Shown: piece after piece, positions 19,926 through 29,440 of the stretch
How the letters are laid out: each line of letters begins with the position of its first letter
Numbering within the stretch: the stretch's first letter is position 1
From: Hellea sp.
Lineage (GTDB): Bacteria; Pseudomonadota; Alphaproteobacteria; Caulobacterales; Maricaulaceae
DNA length: 64,000 nt
Assembly: GCA_020631215.1 (NCBI GenBank)
Contig: JAHDHS010000005.1
Coordinates: 41,984-105,983 of the forward strand
Direction of reading: 5' to 3'
Program-made: the position numbers and the translations under genes
Notes under the pieces: generated by a model
Seen by the model: the letters and a program-made list of their open reading frames with translations, nothing else
The model's database searches: none
Told to the model about the DNA's origin: nothing

Positions 19926-21071
19926 ATGCCCGTTTTACAGCGATATTTCTGGAAGCAGGTTTTATGGCCGCTCTTGCTTGCCTTATCGGCTTTGTCTGCG
20001 CTTGCCTTATTAACCCAAAGCCTGCAGACGCTGGATTTAATCGTTGAGAATCGTCAAAGCGCTTTTACATTTTTCTACATCACAATTTTATCCCTGCCAC
20101 AGCTCATCGGCATCATCATGCCGCTCGCGGTGTTTATGGCGACGCTGTATGCACTCAACCGCTTAAATATGGACAGTGAACTGGTCGTCGCGAAAGCTTC
20201 GGGGTTTTCGCCTTGGCAGATCAGCACGCCGGTTGTCAGGCTGGGCGTCTATGCCATGATCGCGCATCTGATCATCAATCTGCTCTTGCAGCCGCTTTCC
20301 TTTCGGGAAATGCGCAGCGAGATATTGAAAGTCCGCACAGATATAGCCTCGCAAATGGTGCAGGCCGGGGAATTTGTGTCACCCACGAAAAAGCTGACCG
20401 TCTATGCCCGAGAAATCGGCCCGGATGGCAGTTTGAAAGATGTCCTGATCCATGACGGCCGCGATGATAATGGCGCGATTACCCACACCGCCAAATCCGG
20501 CTATGTGCAGCGCACTGATGTGTCCGCCTCATTGGTTTTACAAGACGGGGCCGTTCAGCAAATCCTGGAAGACGGCAGTCTGGATGTCATCGCATTTGAG
20601 GATTACATACTGGATCTGTCCGATGTGATGGCGGTGAATAATGTGCTTAGGCTCAAAGCCTCTGACCGGTTTTTGCACGAGCTCTTACGCCCTGACCCCA
20701 GAGAGTATATCCGTCCCAAACACCGGCGCGAATTTAAGGCCGAAGGTCATGCGCGGCTGTCCGCTCCGCTGTATAATGTGGCCCTGGCTTTGCTGGCACT
20801 GTGCTACATGGTCAGGGGCGAGCATTTACGCCTGGGGTATGGCCGCAGAATTGCGACATGTGCGGTGATGGGATTTGCTATTCGGCTCGGCGGATTTTCG
20901 GTGACCTCAGCGGCGGAAAGTAATCCGGCCCTTAATCTTATCCAATATGTCCTACCCGTAAGCGTTATTTTGTTTTGTCTTTTATATCTGATGCGCAAGA
21001 AACGCATGAGAAAACTCACATCTGGTCGGGCCCGGCGGGATTATGATGAACAGCTCAGGCTGGCAACATGA
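19926..21071 (+). CDS. lptF: LPS export permease LptF
   Basis: 381 residues of the LptF/LptG (YjgP/YjgQ) family. The N-terminal block of three membrane segments (about 12-120: WPLLLALSALSALALLTQSL, ITILSLPQLIGIIMPLAVFM) is followed by a periplasmic beta-jellyroll (about 130-275) and three C-terminal segments. With LptG and the ATPase LptB2 it pulls lipopolysaccharide out of the inner membrane. The last four bases (ATGA) overlap the lptG start. The first gene of the lptFG-surA-pdxA-rsmA run. Confidence 0.93.
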   Translation: MPVLQRYFWKQVLWPLLLALSALSALALLTQSLQTLDLIVENRQSAFTFFYITILSLPQLIGIIMPLAVFMATLYALNRLNMDSELVVAKASGFSPWQISTPVVRLGVYAMIAHLIINLLLQPLSFREMRSEILKVRTDIASQMVQAGEFVSPTKKLTVYAREIGPDGSLKDVLIHDGRDDNGAITHTAKSGYVQRTDVSASLVLQDGAVQQILEDGSLDVIAFEDYILDLSDVMAVNNVLRLKASDRFLHELLRPDPREYIRPKHRREFKAEGHARLSAPLYNVALALLALCYMVRGEHLRLGYGRRIATCAVMGFAIRLGGFSVTSAAESNPALNLIQYVLPVSVILFCLLYLMRKKRMRKLTSGRARRDYDEQLRLAT

Positions 21072-22162
21072 TCTCGACCTTGAACCGATATATTGCCATC
21101 AGAATATTGCGCAGCATCCTGGTCGCATTTTTTGTCGTGACCGGGATTATCATGCTCGTCGACTTTGTAGAAAGCTCACGGGATTTGGGCAGTGACTCGG
21201 ATATCACCTCCTTTCAGTTGCTTTATTTGACCCTGTTGAAGACACCCAAATTTGTTGAACAAACTATTCCCTTTGTTGTGCTCTTCGGCGTGATGGGCGC
21301 GCTCTATAATCTGAACAGGCGGTCCGAATTGATTGTTATGCGCGCAACAGGCATGTCAGCCTGGCGGTTTTTAAAGCCTGCCATTTGGGTGACCGCCAGT
21401 TTAGGACTTGCATGGGCGGCGTTTTTTAACCCCATCGCCTCTAATATGCTCAGCTATCAGGAAGCTTTATTATCAGAATGGTCACAAGGCGGATCGGAGA
21501 CACAAGTCAAAGATGTCTGGCTTCGCGAAGGCACCACACATATGCAAACCGTCATCCAGGCCGGTAAGCTTAATCTGGGCGCGAAAACATTAGAGCAGCC
21601 CGTCTTTTATCAACTGGAAGTCCTGCCCGACGGCTCCACCCGATTTAGCCGGCGCTTTGATGCGCAACAGGCCACATTGGTCACCCAAGGTTACTGGCAA
21701 TTGGATGACGTTACCGAAAATGCCCCCGGTGAAGTGACACAATTTCATCCTGCGATTTCACTGCCCACCAATATTACCTTTGATGACTTACAATCCCAGG
21801 CCAAAGATGCGCCGGTTCCGGCCTTTTGGAGCATACCCGGCAGGATCGAGGAATATCGCCAAGCCGGGTTTTCGCCGCGCGGGTTGGAAATGCAATTTAA
21901 CCGTCTCTTGGCCCTGCCGATTATGCTGATTGCCATGACATTCATCGCCGCCAGCGTTTCGATGCACTTAACGCGTGAGGGCGGAACCTTGCGATTATTG
22001 ATCACCGGGGCGGCGCTGGGCTTCGCGGTATATTTCGCCGATAGCGTTATCAGCGCCTTTGGCGAGGTTGCGGTTCTGCCGGTTATTTTGGCATCATGGG
22101 CCATACCCGTTTTCGTTTTATTGTCCGGCATCAGCTATCTTGCCAAGATTGAAGACGGCTAG
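21068..22162 (+). CDS. lptG: LPS export permease LptG
   Basis: 364 residues with the same layout as LptF: N-terminal membrane segments (LVAFFVVTGIIMLVDFVESS; TPKFVEQTIPFVVLFGVMGA), the cytoplasmic coupling region LNRRSELIVMRATGMSAW, a periplasmic jellyroll, and C-terminal segments (LPIMLIAMTFIAASVSM and following). The RRSELIVMRA motif is typical of the family. It overlaps lptF by 4 bases. In most relatives lptD (outer-membrane translocon) comes next; here the spacer is only about 130 bases and surA follows. Confidence 0.93.
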   Translation: MISTLNRYIAIRILRSILVAFFVVTGIIMLVDFVESSRDLGSDSDITSFQLLYLTLLKTPKFVEQTIPFVVLFGVMGALYNLNRRSELIVMRATGMSAWRFLKPAIWVTASLGLAWAAFFNPIASNMLSYQEALLSEWSQGGSETQVKDVWLREGTTHMQTVIQAGKLNLGAKTLEQPVFYQLEVLPDGSTRFSRRFDAQQATLVTQGYWQLDDVTENAPGEVTQFHPAISLPTNITFDDLQSQAKDAPVPAFWSIPGRIEEYRQAGFSPRGLEMQFNRLLALPIMLIAMTFIAASVSMHLTREGGTLRLLITGAALGFAVYFADSVISAFGEVAVLPVILASWAIPVFVLLSGISYLAKIEDG

Positions 22163-22294
22163 GACTGTAGCCTGACTGAAAGTTAATACACGCCCCGCAA
22201 AATCTGTCCTAAATTATACGCAGCATCGCGCATTGCTTTGAAAATGAAAAACTTTATAAAGCCAAAGATATTTTTGGGGTATTTGGATAATCCT

Positions 22295-23536
22295 ATGACT
22301 TTGATGAAAACATTACTCAGCTCGGCCATCTTTGCTGCCACCGCTTTTGCGCCGGCTATCTCGGCGGCCCAAAGCAATGCACATGGCATAGCGGCGGTCG
22401 TCAATAATGATATCGTCACGACCCATGATCTTCGCCAGCGGGTTCTGTTTATGATGGCGACGACAGGTGTCGAAAGAAATGAGGAAAGCCTGCGCCGGGT
22501 GCAACAGCAAGCTCTACGCAATCTGGTCGATGAGCATCTGCAAATGCAGGAAGCCGAAAAATATGAGCAAACGATATCGGATGAAGAGATTAACCGTTCT
22601 GTCTCGGGCCTAATTGGCCGCAACGGTTTGGATCCAAACGAAGTCGTGCAGCGTCTGGCCAGTGCGGGCGTCTCGATTGAAACTTTGCGCGATCAAGTCC
22701 GCTCTGAAATCGCCTGGCAGCGGATTATCAACGGATTGTTTGGATCGCGCATTCGAATTACCGACGCCCAAATCGACGAGACTTTGAACCGCATGACCGC
22801 CAATGCATCCAAGCCAAATTACCGTGTGGCAGAGATCTATATCGAAGCCTCTCCGGATATTGGCGGTATGGACGGCGCGATGGAAGGCGCCAATGCCATG
22901 GTGCAGCAAGTCAAAGACGGCGCGCCTTTCCCATTGCTGGCGCAGCAATTCTCTTCATCCCCGTCAGCCGCAAAAGGCGGTGATATTGGGTGGGTGCGTG
23001 AAGGTGAGTTACGGCCTGCGCTTGATGACGTCATCAAGATCATGGAAGTCGGCTCTTTGTCCGAACCCATTCAAGTCCCGGGCGGTGTTTATGTCATTGC
23101 CCTCGTAGACAAGAAAATTTCCGAAGCCGAGACACTATACAAGCTCAAGCAAGTCACAGTTGAGGCTGAAGATTTTGACACAGCCAAATCCCGCTTGATC
23201 GAATTAAGAGACACCCTGTCATCTTGCGATACGCTGACAGAGGATGTGTCTGATTTAGAGGGCGTCTCCTCGGCGGATATGGGTGAGCTGAAAGCTTCAG
23301 ATCTTAATGAGCAAATTTTATCCATGCTCGAGACCACAGATGTTGGCGGTATGTCTGATGCGATTGAGCGGCCACAGGGCGCGACATCCATCATGGTATG
23401 TGCCCGCGAAGCCACAGGATCAGAAATTCCAACACGCGATGAAATTGAAGATCGCCTTATGGATCAACAACTTGCGCAGGCCTCGCGCCGTCACTTGCGG
23501 GATTTGCGCCGCGAAGCCACATTGGTTGTACGCTAG
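22295..23536 (+). CDS. surA: SurA-like periplasmic chaperone / peptidyl-prolyl isomerase
   Basis: 413 residues from the chosen ATG; an ATG 3 codons later is equally good, and one 19 codons earlier would bury the signal peptide. The signal peptide MTLMKTLLSSAIFAATAFAP ends near ISAAQS. The SurA N-domain follows (GIAAVVNNDIVTTHDLRQRV), then one parvulin domain (APFPLLAQQFSSSPSAAKGG, DIGWVREGELRPALDDVI) and a C-terminal region. E. coli SurA has two parvulin domains; I see one clear and one degenerate. It escorts outer-membrane proteins through the periplasm. Between lptG and pdxA as usual, except that lptD is missing. Confidence 0.88.
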   Translation: MTLMKTLLSSAIFAATAFAPAISAAQSNAHGIAAVVNNDIVTTHDLRQRVLFMMATTGVERNEESLRRVQQQALRNLVDEHLQMQEAEKYEQTISDEEINRSVSGLIGRNGLDPNEVVQRLASAGVSIETLRDQVRSEIAWQRIINGLFGSRIRITDAQIDETLNRMTANASKPNYRVAEIYIEASPDIGGMDGAMEGANAMVQQVKDGAPFPLLAQQFSSSPSAAKGGDIGWVREGELRPALDDVIKIMEVGSLSEPIQVPGGVYVIALVDKKISEAETLYKLKQVTVEAEDFDTAKSRLIELRDTLSSCDTLTEDVSDLEGVSSADMGELKASDLNEQILSMLETTDVGGMSDAIERPQGATSIMVCAREATGSEIPTRDEIEDRLMDQQLAQASRRHLRDLRREATLVVR

Positions 23537-23544
23537 GCGCAAAT

Positions 23545-24558
23545 ATGCGCCGCCTAAGCCCGAATCCTTTGGTCGTCTCTATGGGCGACCCGGCCGGTAT
23601 CGGGCCGGAAATCACGGTCAAAGCCTGGCAAAAACTCAGGGATCAGTCCGCTTTGGCCTTTGCTGTCATCGCGCCGCCTAAGATTTTTGATAGCCTCGCA
23701 ACTATCCAAATAATCAGCGAATTAAATCAAGTAAAACAAAAATTTAACAAAGCACTGCCTGTTCTCCCCATTGACGGAGAGACGGCTGTGGCCGGTGAGC
23801 CGAACCCCGCCCATGCCGATTCCATCACGGGGAGTATTTCTCTCGGGGTGGAGCTGTGTTTAAAGGGGCAAGCGGCGGGACTGGTGACCAACCCAATCGC
23901 CAAGGATGTGCTCTATCAGGCCGGGTTTAAATTCCCGGGACACACAGAGTATTTAGGAAAATTATGCGCGGGCCATAGCGCGCCCTACCCCTCCGGCCCG
24001 GTCATGATGCTGACCGCGCAGGATTTACGTGTCGGACTGGCCACCGTTCATATCCCCCTTAATCAGGTCGCAAGCCGGCTTAGCATTGACGGCATTATCG
24101 CCACCGCCGAAGTTATGCTCGGCGCGCTGCGCGTGGATTTCGGCATCCACAATCCGCGCCTGGCTCTGTCCGGCCTTAACCCGCATGCCGGAGAAAACGG
24201 CGCGCTTGGCCCAGAAGAACAAGCGCTTATCAATCCGGCCGCCCAAAAATTACGCGCCATGGGCTATGACGTTACCAACGCCCAATCTGCGGATACATTA
24301 TTTCACGCAGAGGCGCGGCAGGGCTATGATGCGGTTCTGGCTATGTATCACGACCAGGGGCTAATCCCCGTTAAGACGCTCGATTTTCATGGCGGGGTGA
24401 ACATCACGCTCGGCCTGCCCATCATCAGAACGTCCCCGGATCACGGCACAGCCTTTAATATTGCCGGGCAAAATATTGCGCGGCCTGACAGTTTGATCGC
24501 AGCCATTACCCAAGCCCGAGAGCTGGCTGATCAGAGGGCGCGCCATGTTGTGGGATAG
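23545..24558 (+). CDS. pdxA: 4-hydroxythreonine-4-phosphate dehydrogenase
   Basis: 337 residues. NAD-dependent step of the DXP-dependent pyridoxal phosphate pathway. Motifs: N-terminal VSMGDPAGIGPEITVKAWQ, LVTNPIAKDVLYQAGFKFPG followed by HTEYL, GLNPHAGENGALGPEE, and the metal-binding MYHDQGLIPVKTLDF. The start lies 9 bases after surA. It overlaps rsmA by 14 bases, so the chain surA-pdxA-rsmA is one transcription unit. Confidence 0.95.
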   Translation: MRRLSPNPLVVSMGDPAGIGPEITVKAWQKLRDQSALAFAVIAPPKIFDSLATIQIISELNQVKQKFNKALPVLPIDGETAVAGEPNPAHADSITGSISLGVELCLKGQAAGLVTNPIAKDVLYQAGFKFPGHTEYLGKLCAGHSAPYPSGPVMMLTAQDLRVGLATVHIPLNQVASRLSIDGIIATAEVMLGALRVDFGIHNPRLALSGLNPHAGENGALGPEEQALINPAAQKLRAMGYDVTNAQSADTLFHAEARQGYDAVLAMYHDQGLIPVKTLDFHGGVNITLGLPIIRTSPDHGTAFNIAGQNIARPDSLIAAITQARELADQRARHVVG

Positions 24559-25372
24559 CGAGCCGCCGCTGTCGGATGTGCTTAAAGCGCGGGGATTATG
24601 GGCGGATAAAAAGCTGGGTCAGCACTTCCTGCTCGACCGCAATATCACCGATAAAATCGCGGGACTCGCCGCGCCGTTAGAGGGGATCCATGTCGCGGAA
24701 ATCGGCCCCGGGCCGGGCGGATTAACGCGCTCCTTACTGGATGCCGGGGCGCAGGTTTTAGCCATAGAAACCGACCCCCGTTTTGTCGATTTATTGCAGA
24801 ATTTACAATCAGATAGATTACAGGTCAGCCACGCCGATGCGTTGAAATTTGACATCGCCAAGGCCCTTCCCGCGCCGCGGAAAATCATCGCCAATCTACC
24901 CTATAATGTTGGCACAAAAATGTTGATTAACTGGGTCAGCGCTCAGCCCATATTCTGGGAGCAAATGGTGCTGATGTTCCAAAAAGAAGTGGCGGAAAGA
25001 ATTGTCGCAAGTTGCGGGGACAAAGCCTATGGGCGGTTGGCGGTTTTGTGCCAAAGCGTGGCGGAGTGCCGGATCGCCTTTGATCTGCCCGCAAGCGCCT
25101 TTACCCCACCCCCCAAGGTCGACAGCGCGGTCGTGGTTCTGCAACCCCTTGAAAAACCATATGAAAATCTGAAAGCACTCGGCGAAGTCACCCAAGCCGC
25201 CTTCGGACAGCGCCGAAAGATGCTCCGGCGCTCTTTACGAAATTTAGCCCAAAAACACGGTTTTTCGATCGATTTATGGTTAACAGATTGCGACATCAAC
25301 CCGGCATCGCGCCCGGAGACTCTGACCGTAGAGGAGTTCCAGAAATTGGCGAACAGGCTCCTAAAACTCTGA
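24545..25372 (+). CDS. rsmA: 16S rRNA dimethyladenosine transferase (KsgA)
   Basis: 275 residues. It dimethylates two adjacent adenines near the 3' end of 16S rRNA. Seen: the N-terminal LGQHFLLDRNITDKIA, SAM motif EIGPGPGGLTRSLLDAGAQV, the catalytic NLPYNVGTKM, and the C-terminal region PPPKVDSAVV, with QRRKMLRRSL. Start overlaps the end of pdxA. About 150 bases later the RTX gene begins. Confidence 0.95.
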   Translation: MLWDSEPPLSDVLKARGLWADKKLGQHFLLDRNITDKIAGLAAPLEGIHVAEIGPGPGGLTRSLLDAGAQVLAIETDPRFVDLLQNLQSDRLQVSHADALKFDIAKALPAPRKIIANLPYNVGTKMLINWVSAQPIFWEQMVLMFQKEVAERIVASCGDKAYGRLAVLCQSVAECRIAFDLPASAFTPPPKVDSAVVVLQPLEKPYENLKALGEVTQAAFGQRRKMLRRSLRNLAQKHGFSIDLWLTDCDINPASRPETLTVEEFQKLANRLLKL

Positions 25373-25419
25373 TCTGTCTGTAGTCGCCATTACTTTTATG
25401 AAACGACTCGATCCCGCTA

Positions 25420-25503
25420 CCCCGATTTACTCGGCTGCCGAGTATCAGAGGTTTTATATTGCGAGGTCTGCACTTTTTGCTTAATCTGATTACTAAATCG
25501 GGG
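25420..25503 (+). promoter_or_regulatory. Structured leader before the RTX gene
   Basis: A perfect 10-base inverted repeat, ccccgattta (25420-25429) and taaatcgggg (25494-25503), encloses a second hairpin actcgg-ctg-ccgagt (25429-25443). The closing 3' arm ends 20 bases before the ATG, next to the AAGGAC ribosome-binding site. The inner hairpin lacks a good T tract. I know no riboswitch class with this layout; an RNA thermometer-like or protein-bound leader is possible, as is a large DNA operator. Confidence 0.45.
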
Positions 25504-25523
25504 CGTGTAAGGACGAGAACATC

Positions 25524-28500
25524 ATGTATTTACGGACGCGGCTGGATGATGTGATAGGATTGCTAGCATTTGAACGCTTTGATGCGGATTTTGCGGATTA
25601 TGAAATTTATGTTCCTGCACCAAGCCTATCAACGGACTATCAATATAACTCTCATGCTAAGAAAGACGCCATAAAACTCTATGGCGGACCGGGCGATGAA
25701 CATGGTGACTTACCGAGCAGCGCAACGCCCATTTCTCAAGAGAACCTGATCTCCGGCACAATAAACGAATCTGGAGATATCGACTATTTTCATTTTACCG
25801 CCACGATCGGGCAAGAGCTCGGTTTTTATCTAAACCCCATCCAATATGTCGCTTTCAACGACATAACGATTTATATCGAAGATGATCAAGGCAACTTAAT
25901 CTACACATCATTTGCCAATTCCCTGCAAACTTTCACCGCCACAGAAACAGATTATTTCATTTATGTATCTTCAGGGCTGACCGATATTGATTACAAATTT
26001 AGAGTTTTTGACCGGACACAGGACGATCACGGAGACACAACCGCGATAGCAACATCCGTTGCGTTAAACACAACATTTGATGGCGTTTTAGAGGGCGCAG
26101 GAGATTATGATGTATTTGCCTTCACTGTGTCTGCGGGCGATATCATAAATTTCAACTTCTCTCTTATTCCGGGATATCGAGCTGATCCGAATGATGAGTT
26201 CGGTGTATCCGATGCAATTTTCTTCACGCTCTATGATCAAGATGGTGAGATCATGTTTGGCGGAAGTGCTGCGGAATATGCGGATTATAATGGGCATCAA
26301 TATTTAGATTCAGGCACTTATTACATCGCATTGGAGGCTCCATATGATTCTTCAGTTGGCAATTATGAACTAACGATTGAAACAGTTACGGATGATGCGC
26401 CGGACTTTTTAACGACCAGTAGTCCGCATTTGACATTGAACAGTTCAATCAATGGCCGCTACGATCACAATCAAGATATTGACGTTTATCAAATTGATAT
26501 ATCAGCCCCCGGAACTTTCCGGTTTGAAATTTCGCCTGTCTCAAATTTTTCAAAGCACAGCCTAGCGTTATTTAATTCCAAGGGTGATTTGGTTGCGGCT
26601 GATTTCATTTACTTTGAATGGAATGGTTTAGTTGTCGAATTAGACGCCGCTGATACGTATTATATTGCCGCGGTATTAGAGGAAAACACAGCCGACTCGG
26701 CCAATTACACGCTCAGTGCCACGCAAGTGACGGATGATCATACAAACTATATCGACAATGGGAACGCGACAATTACACTTGACGGTGCGTCTGTGTCCGG
26801 CTCGTTGGAATATCTCGAAGATTACGACATATTCGAATTTGATTATGTTTTGGGCCAATCTTATTATGCTGTCGTGACAGGGCCCGATGCCGAGAATATC
26901 CGCGTGCAAATGGTGGCCGAGAATGGCGTAATATTTTCGACCATTTCAAACCAGGCAACCCAGCTTATCACAGATCAGAATTACTACATAGCCGTCTCCG
27001 GCGATCAGCCAACCGACTTGGGAGATTACACTATCGAAATCGTGACATATATGAATGATCATGATTTTAATGATCCCGGCGCATTAACGATAGGTGGCAG
27101 TGATACAGGCAATTGGGATAGCGATGAGATGTTTCGTGTCGCGGACTATTTCACGATTGATGTCACAGCAGGTCAAACGTTGAAATTCACACTTGATACA
27201 GACCTTCCCGATTACAACGATGGTGCGGGGATGAGTATATTCCACTCAGACGGCTATTTCTTGGGTGGGGGACGAGATCCAATAACAAGTGAAATGATCG
27301 TTTCTTTTGCACAATCAGGAACATATTACGTCGTGATTGGTTCTGGCAGTAGCCTGGATGGCGCAAATTATACAATCAGCGCTGATGTTCAGCGTGATGA
27401 CTTCATGAATAACTCTGCCACAACTGGGCAGCTTGTTCTTGGAGGAGAGGCGGCCACAGGCGCGATCACTTATAATAATGATGAGGACTGGTTCGCCCTT
27501 GACGTTGAAGCGCCAACCGAGGTTGCTTTCACTTTCAACTATAACCGCGATGTTGATGCGCGCTTGACAATTTACACGGTCGAGCATGACCCCGTAACAG
27601 GCGAGATGCTGATTACCTCCGGTGAATCTATTTTCTTTTATAATGATACGGAAACCTACACTTTCACGGCAGCAGGTACTTATTTTATCGAAGTGGAAGG
27701 CAACAATAGAGAAGCGCGTGGCTATTATTCCCTCAGCGCCGAATTAACCGGCCCATATTTTTTCAGCGGCGATGAAGGCGCAAATAGCTTGACTGGTACA
27801 AACTCTGAGGATCAACTCAGCGGATTTGGCGGAAATGACCATCTGCAGGGTCTGGACGGTGACGATACCCTCGATGGCGGCACACAGAACGATATTCTTG
27901 ATGGCGGCACCGGGGCCGACAGCATGGCGGGCGGCACAGGCAATGATATTTACTATGTCGATGACGCCGGAGACGAGGTAATAGAACTCTCAGGCGCAGG
28001 CTCCGGCTATGATATCGTCAATACGACGCTGAATGTCTATCTGCTGGATCCCGGCAGCAATATAGAGCGCGTCAATTTCCAAGGCACAGGGAATTTCCTG
28101 GGGCGGGGCGATGAAGGTGACAACCGGTTCACCGGCGGGGCCGGGAATGACAAGTTTCTTCTGGATGCAGGCGGCGCAGATATTTTCTCGGGCGGCTTGG
28201 GCCGAGATTCGTTTGATGCCCGCAGCAGCTCAGCCGGAATTCAGCTTCATCTTGAAAACCAAAGCCTGAATGCGGGCGATGTCGCGGGCGATATCTTCGC
28301 TTCTATCGAGAGCTTCTTCGGCTCAAACACGGCAGGCGACTATATGGAAACCGGCGCTGCGCGCGCTCGATTTAACGGCTTTGGCGGGGATGACACTTTG
28401 GTTGGCGGATCATCGGTCGACTTCCTGCAAGGCGGCGCGGATAATGATGATTTATTTGGCAATGGCGCACGCGACATCCTCCATGGCGGAACGGGCAATG

Positions 28501-28772
28501 ATGACATGACAGGCGGGGCCGACCGCGACCAATTCCTCTTCGTCGAAGCCGCCTTTGGACAAGACATCATTCTGGATTATGAGGATGGTCTGGATTACCT
28601 GAAAGTGTTCTCAGCCGTGGCAGATGATATCTCTGACTTCATCATTACTGGTAATGGCACATCGACTGTGACGCTGACGCTGGATGATGGGACGGGCAAT
28701 AATTCAATCACGCTCATCAGCCATGATGGATCAAATATGACTATCGACGCGGCGGACTTCCAGTTCTACTAG
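25524..28772 (+). CDS. Large secreted PPC-repeat / RTX calcium-binding protein
   Basis: 1082 residues with no N-terminal signal peptide. About residues 57-740 hold six tandem beta-sandwich modules of 105-115 residues like bacterial pre-peptidase (PPC) domains. Most start with a D-D-rich turn (QDDHGDT, TDDAPDF, TDDHTNY, NDHDFND, RDDFMNN) and contain D-x-D-x-F/Y and TYYI/TYFIEV strands. From about 750 come two clusters of RTX nonapeptides (GGNDHLQGLDGDDTLDGG; GGADNDDLFGNGARDILHGG), a linker, and a C-terminal domain. This suggests calcium-dependent folding and type I secretion, but no secretion genes are nearby. No enzyme domain is recognised; adhesin or surface-layer-type roles are possible. 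The first two thirds are AT-rich, the RTX part is not. Confidence 0.85.
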   Translation: MYLRTRLDDVIGLLAFERFDADFADYEIYVPAPSLSTDYQYNSHAKKDAIKLYGGPGDEHGDLPSSATPISQENLISGTINESGDIDYFHFTATIGQELGFYLNPIQYVAFNDITIYIEDDQGNLIYTSFANSLQTFTATETDYFIYVSSGLTDIDYKFRVFDRTQDDHGDTTAIATSVALNTTFDGVLEGAGDYDVFAFTVSAGDIINFNFSLIPGYRADPNDEFGVSDAIFFTLYDQDGEIMFGGSAAEYADYNGHQYLDSGTYYIALEAPYDSSVGNYELTIETVTDDAPDFLTTSSPHLTLNSSINGRYDHNQDIDVYQIDISAPGTFRFEISPVSNFSKHSLALFNSKGDLVAADFIYFEWNGLVVELDAADTYYIAAVLEENTADSANYTLSATQVTDDHTNYIDNGNATITLDGASVSGSLEYLEDYDIFEFDYVLGQSYYAVVTGPDAENIRVQMVAENGVIFSTISNQATQLITDQNYYIAVSGDQPTDLGDYTIEIVTYMNDHDFNDPGALTIGGSDTGNWDSDEMFRVADYFTIDVTAGQTLKFTLDTDLPDYNDGAGMSIFHSDGYFLGGGRDPITSEMIVSFAQSGTYYVVIGSGSSLDGANYTISADVQRDDFMNNSATTGQLVLGGEAATGAITYNNDEDWFALDVEAPTEVAFTFNYNRDVDARLTIYTVEHDPVTGEMLITSGESIFFYNDTETYTFTAAGTYFIEVEGNNREARGYYSLSAELTGPYFFSGDEGANSLTGTNSEDQLSGFGGNDHLQGLDGDDTLDGGTQNDILDGGTGADSMAGGTGNDIYYVDDAGDEVIELSGAGSGYDIVNTTLNVYLLDPGSNIERVNFQGTGNFLGRGDEGDNRFTGGAGNDKFLLDAGGADIFSGGLGRDSFDARSSSAGIQLHLENQSLNAGDVAGDIFASIESFFGSNTAGDYMETGAARARFNGFGGDDTLVGGSSVDFLQGGADNDDLFGNGARDILHGGTGNDDMTGGADRDQFLFVEAAFGQDIILDYEDGLDYLKVFSAVADDISDFIITGNGTSTVTLTLDDGTGNNSITLISHDGSNMTIDAADFQFY

Positions 28773-28792
28773 GACCGTTTTAGCGATAGTAT

Positions 28793-29440
28793 CTAACCGC
28801 CGCTGATCAGGCTTTTGACAAAGCCGCCCAGCCAGGGCTGGCGCTTGCGGCGTAGGCGCTCGGCATTGACGATGGTTCGCAGCTCTTCCATCGCGGTGTC
28901 GATATCTTCATTGACGATGACATAGTCATATTCCAGCCAATGGCTGATCTCGGCCTCGCTCTTGCTCATGCGTTTGGCAATGGTTTCGTCGCTATCCTGT
29001 GCGCGGGTTCGCAGTCGTTTTTCCAGCTCCCGCATATTGGGCGGCAGGATAAAGATCCGCACCAGATCCTCTGCAGCGGCCTGGGTGAGTTGCTGCGCCC
29101 CTTGCCAGTCAATATCAAAGACGACATCACGGCCCTCTTGCAGGGCTTCTTCCACAGGGGCGCGGGGCGTGCCGTAGAAATTATCAAAGACCCGCGCATG
29201 TTCCAGAAATTCGTCTTCGGTTTCTAATTCAGAGAATTTTTCCTTGGAAACAAAGTAATAATCCACCCCGTCCTTTTCGCCCCGGCGTGGATGGCGGGTT
29301 GTGGCCGACACGCTCATGGTCATGTCAGGATTTTCTGCGAGCAGCTTGCGGGTCAGCGTCGTTTTGCCCGCCCCGGATGGCGAGGACAGCACGATCATCA
29401 GCCCGCGTCTTTGGGCTTTTAACTCATCCAGCTGGCTCAT
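28793..29440 (-). CDS. gmk: Guanylate kinase
   Basis: 215 residues from the ATG that overlaps the mltG stop (ATGA). It phosphorylates GMP to GDP. Motifs: P-loop LSSPSGAGKTTLTRKLL, SATTRHPRRGEKDGVDYYFV (GMP-binding Ser/Arg/Tyr), EHARVFDNFYGTPRAPVEEA, FDIDWQGAQQL, and the lid region RLRTRAQDSDETIAKRM. A start 12 codons upstream is possible but lies inside mltG and gives no family residues. It ends the fab-mltG-gmk run; the RTX gene converges on it. Confidence 0.95.
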   Translation of the reverse strand: MSQLDELKAQRRGLMIVLSSPSGAGKTTLTRKLLAENPDMTMSVSATTRHPRRGEKDGVDYYFVSKEKFSELETEDEFLEHARVFDNFYGTPRAPVEEALQEGRDVVFDIDWQGAQQLTQAAAEDLVRIFILPPNMRELEKRLRTRAQDSDETIAKRMSKSEAEISHWLEYDYVIVNEDIDTAMEELRTIVNAERLRRKRQPWLGGFVKSLISGG

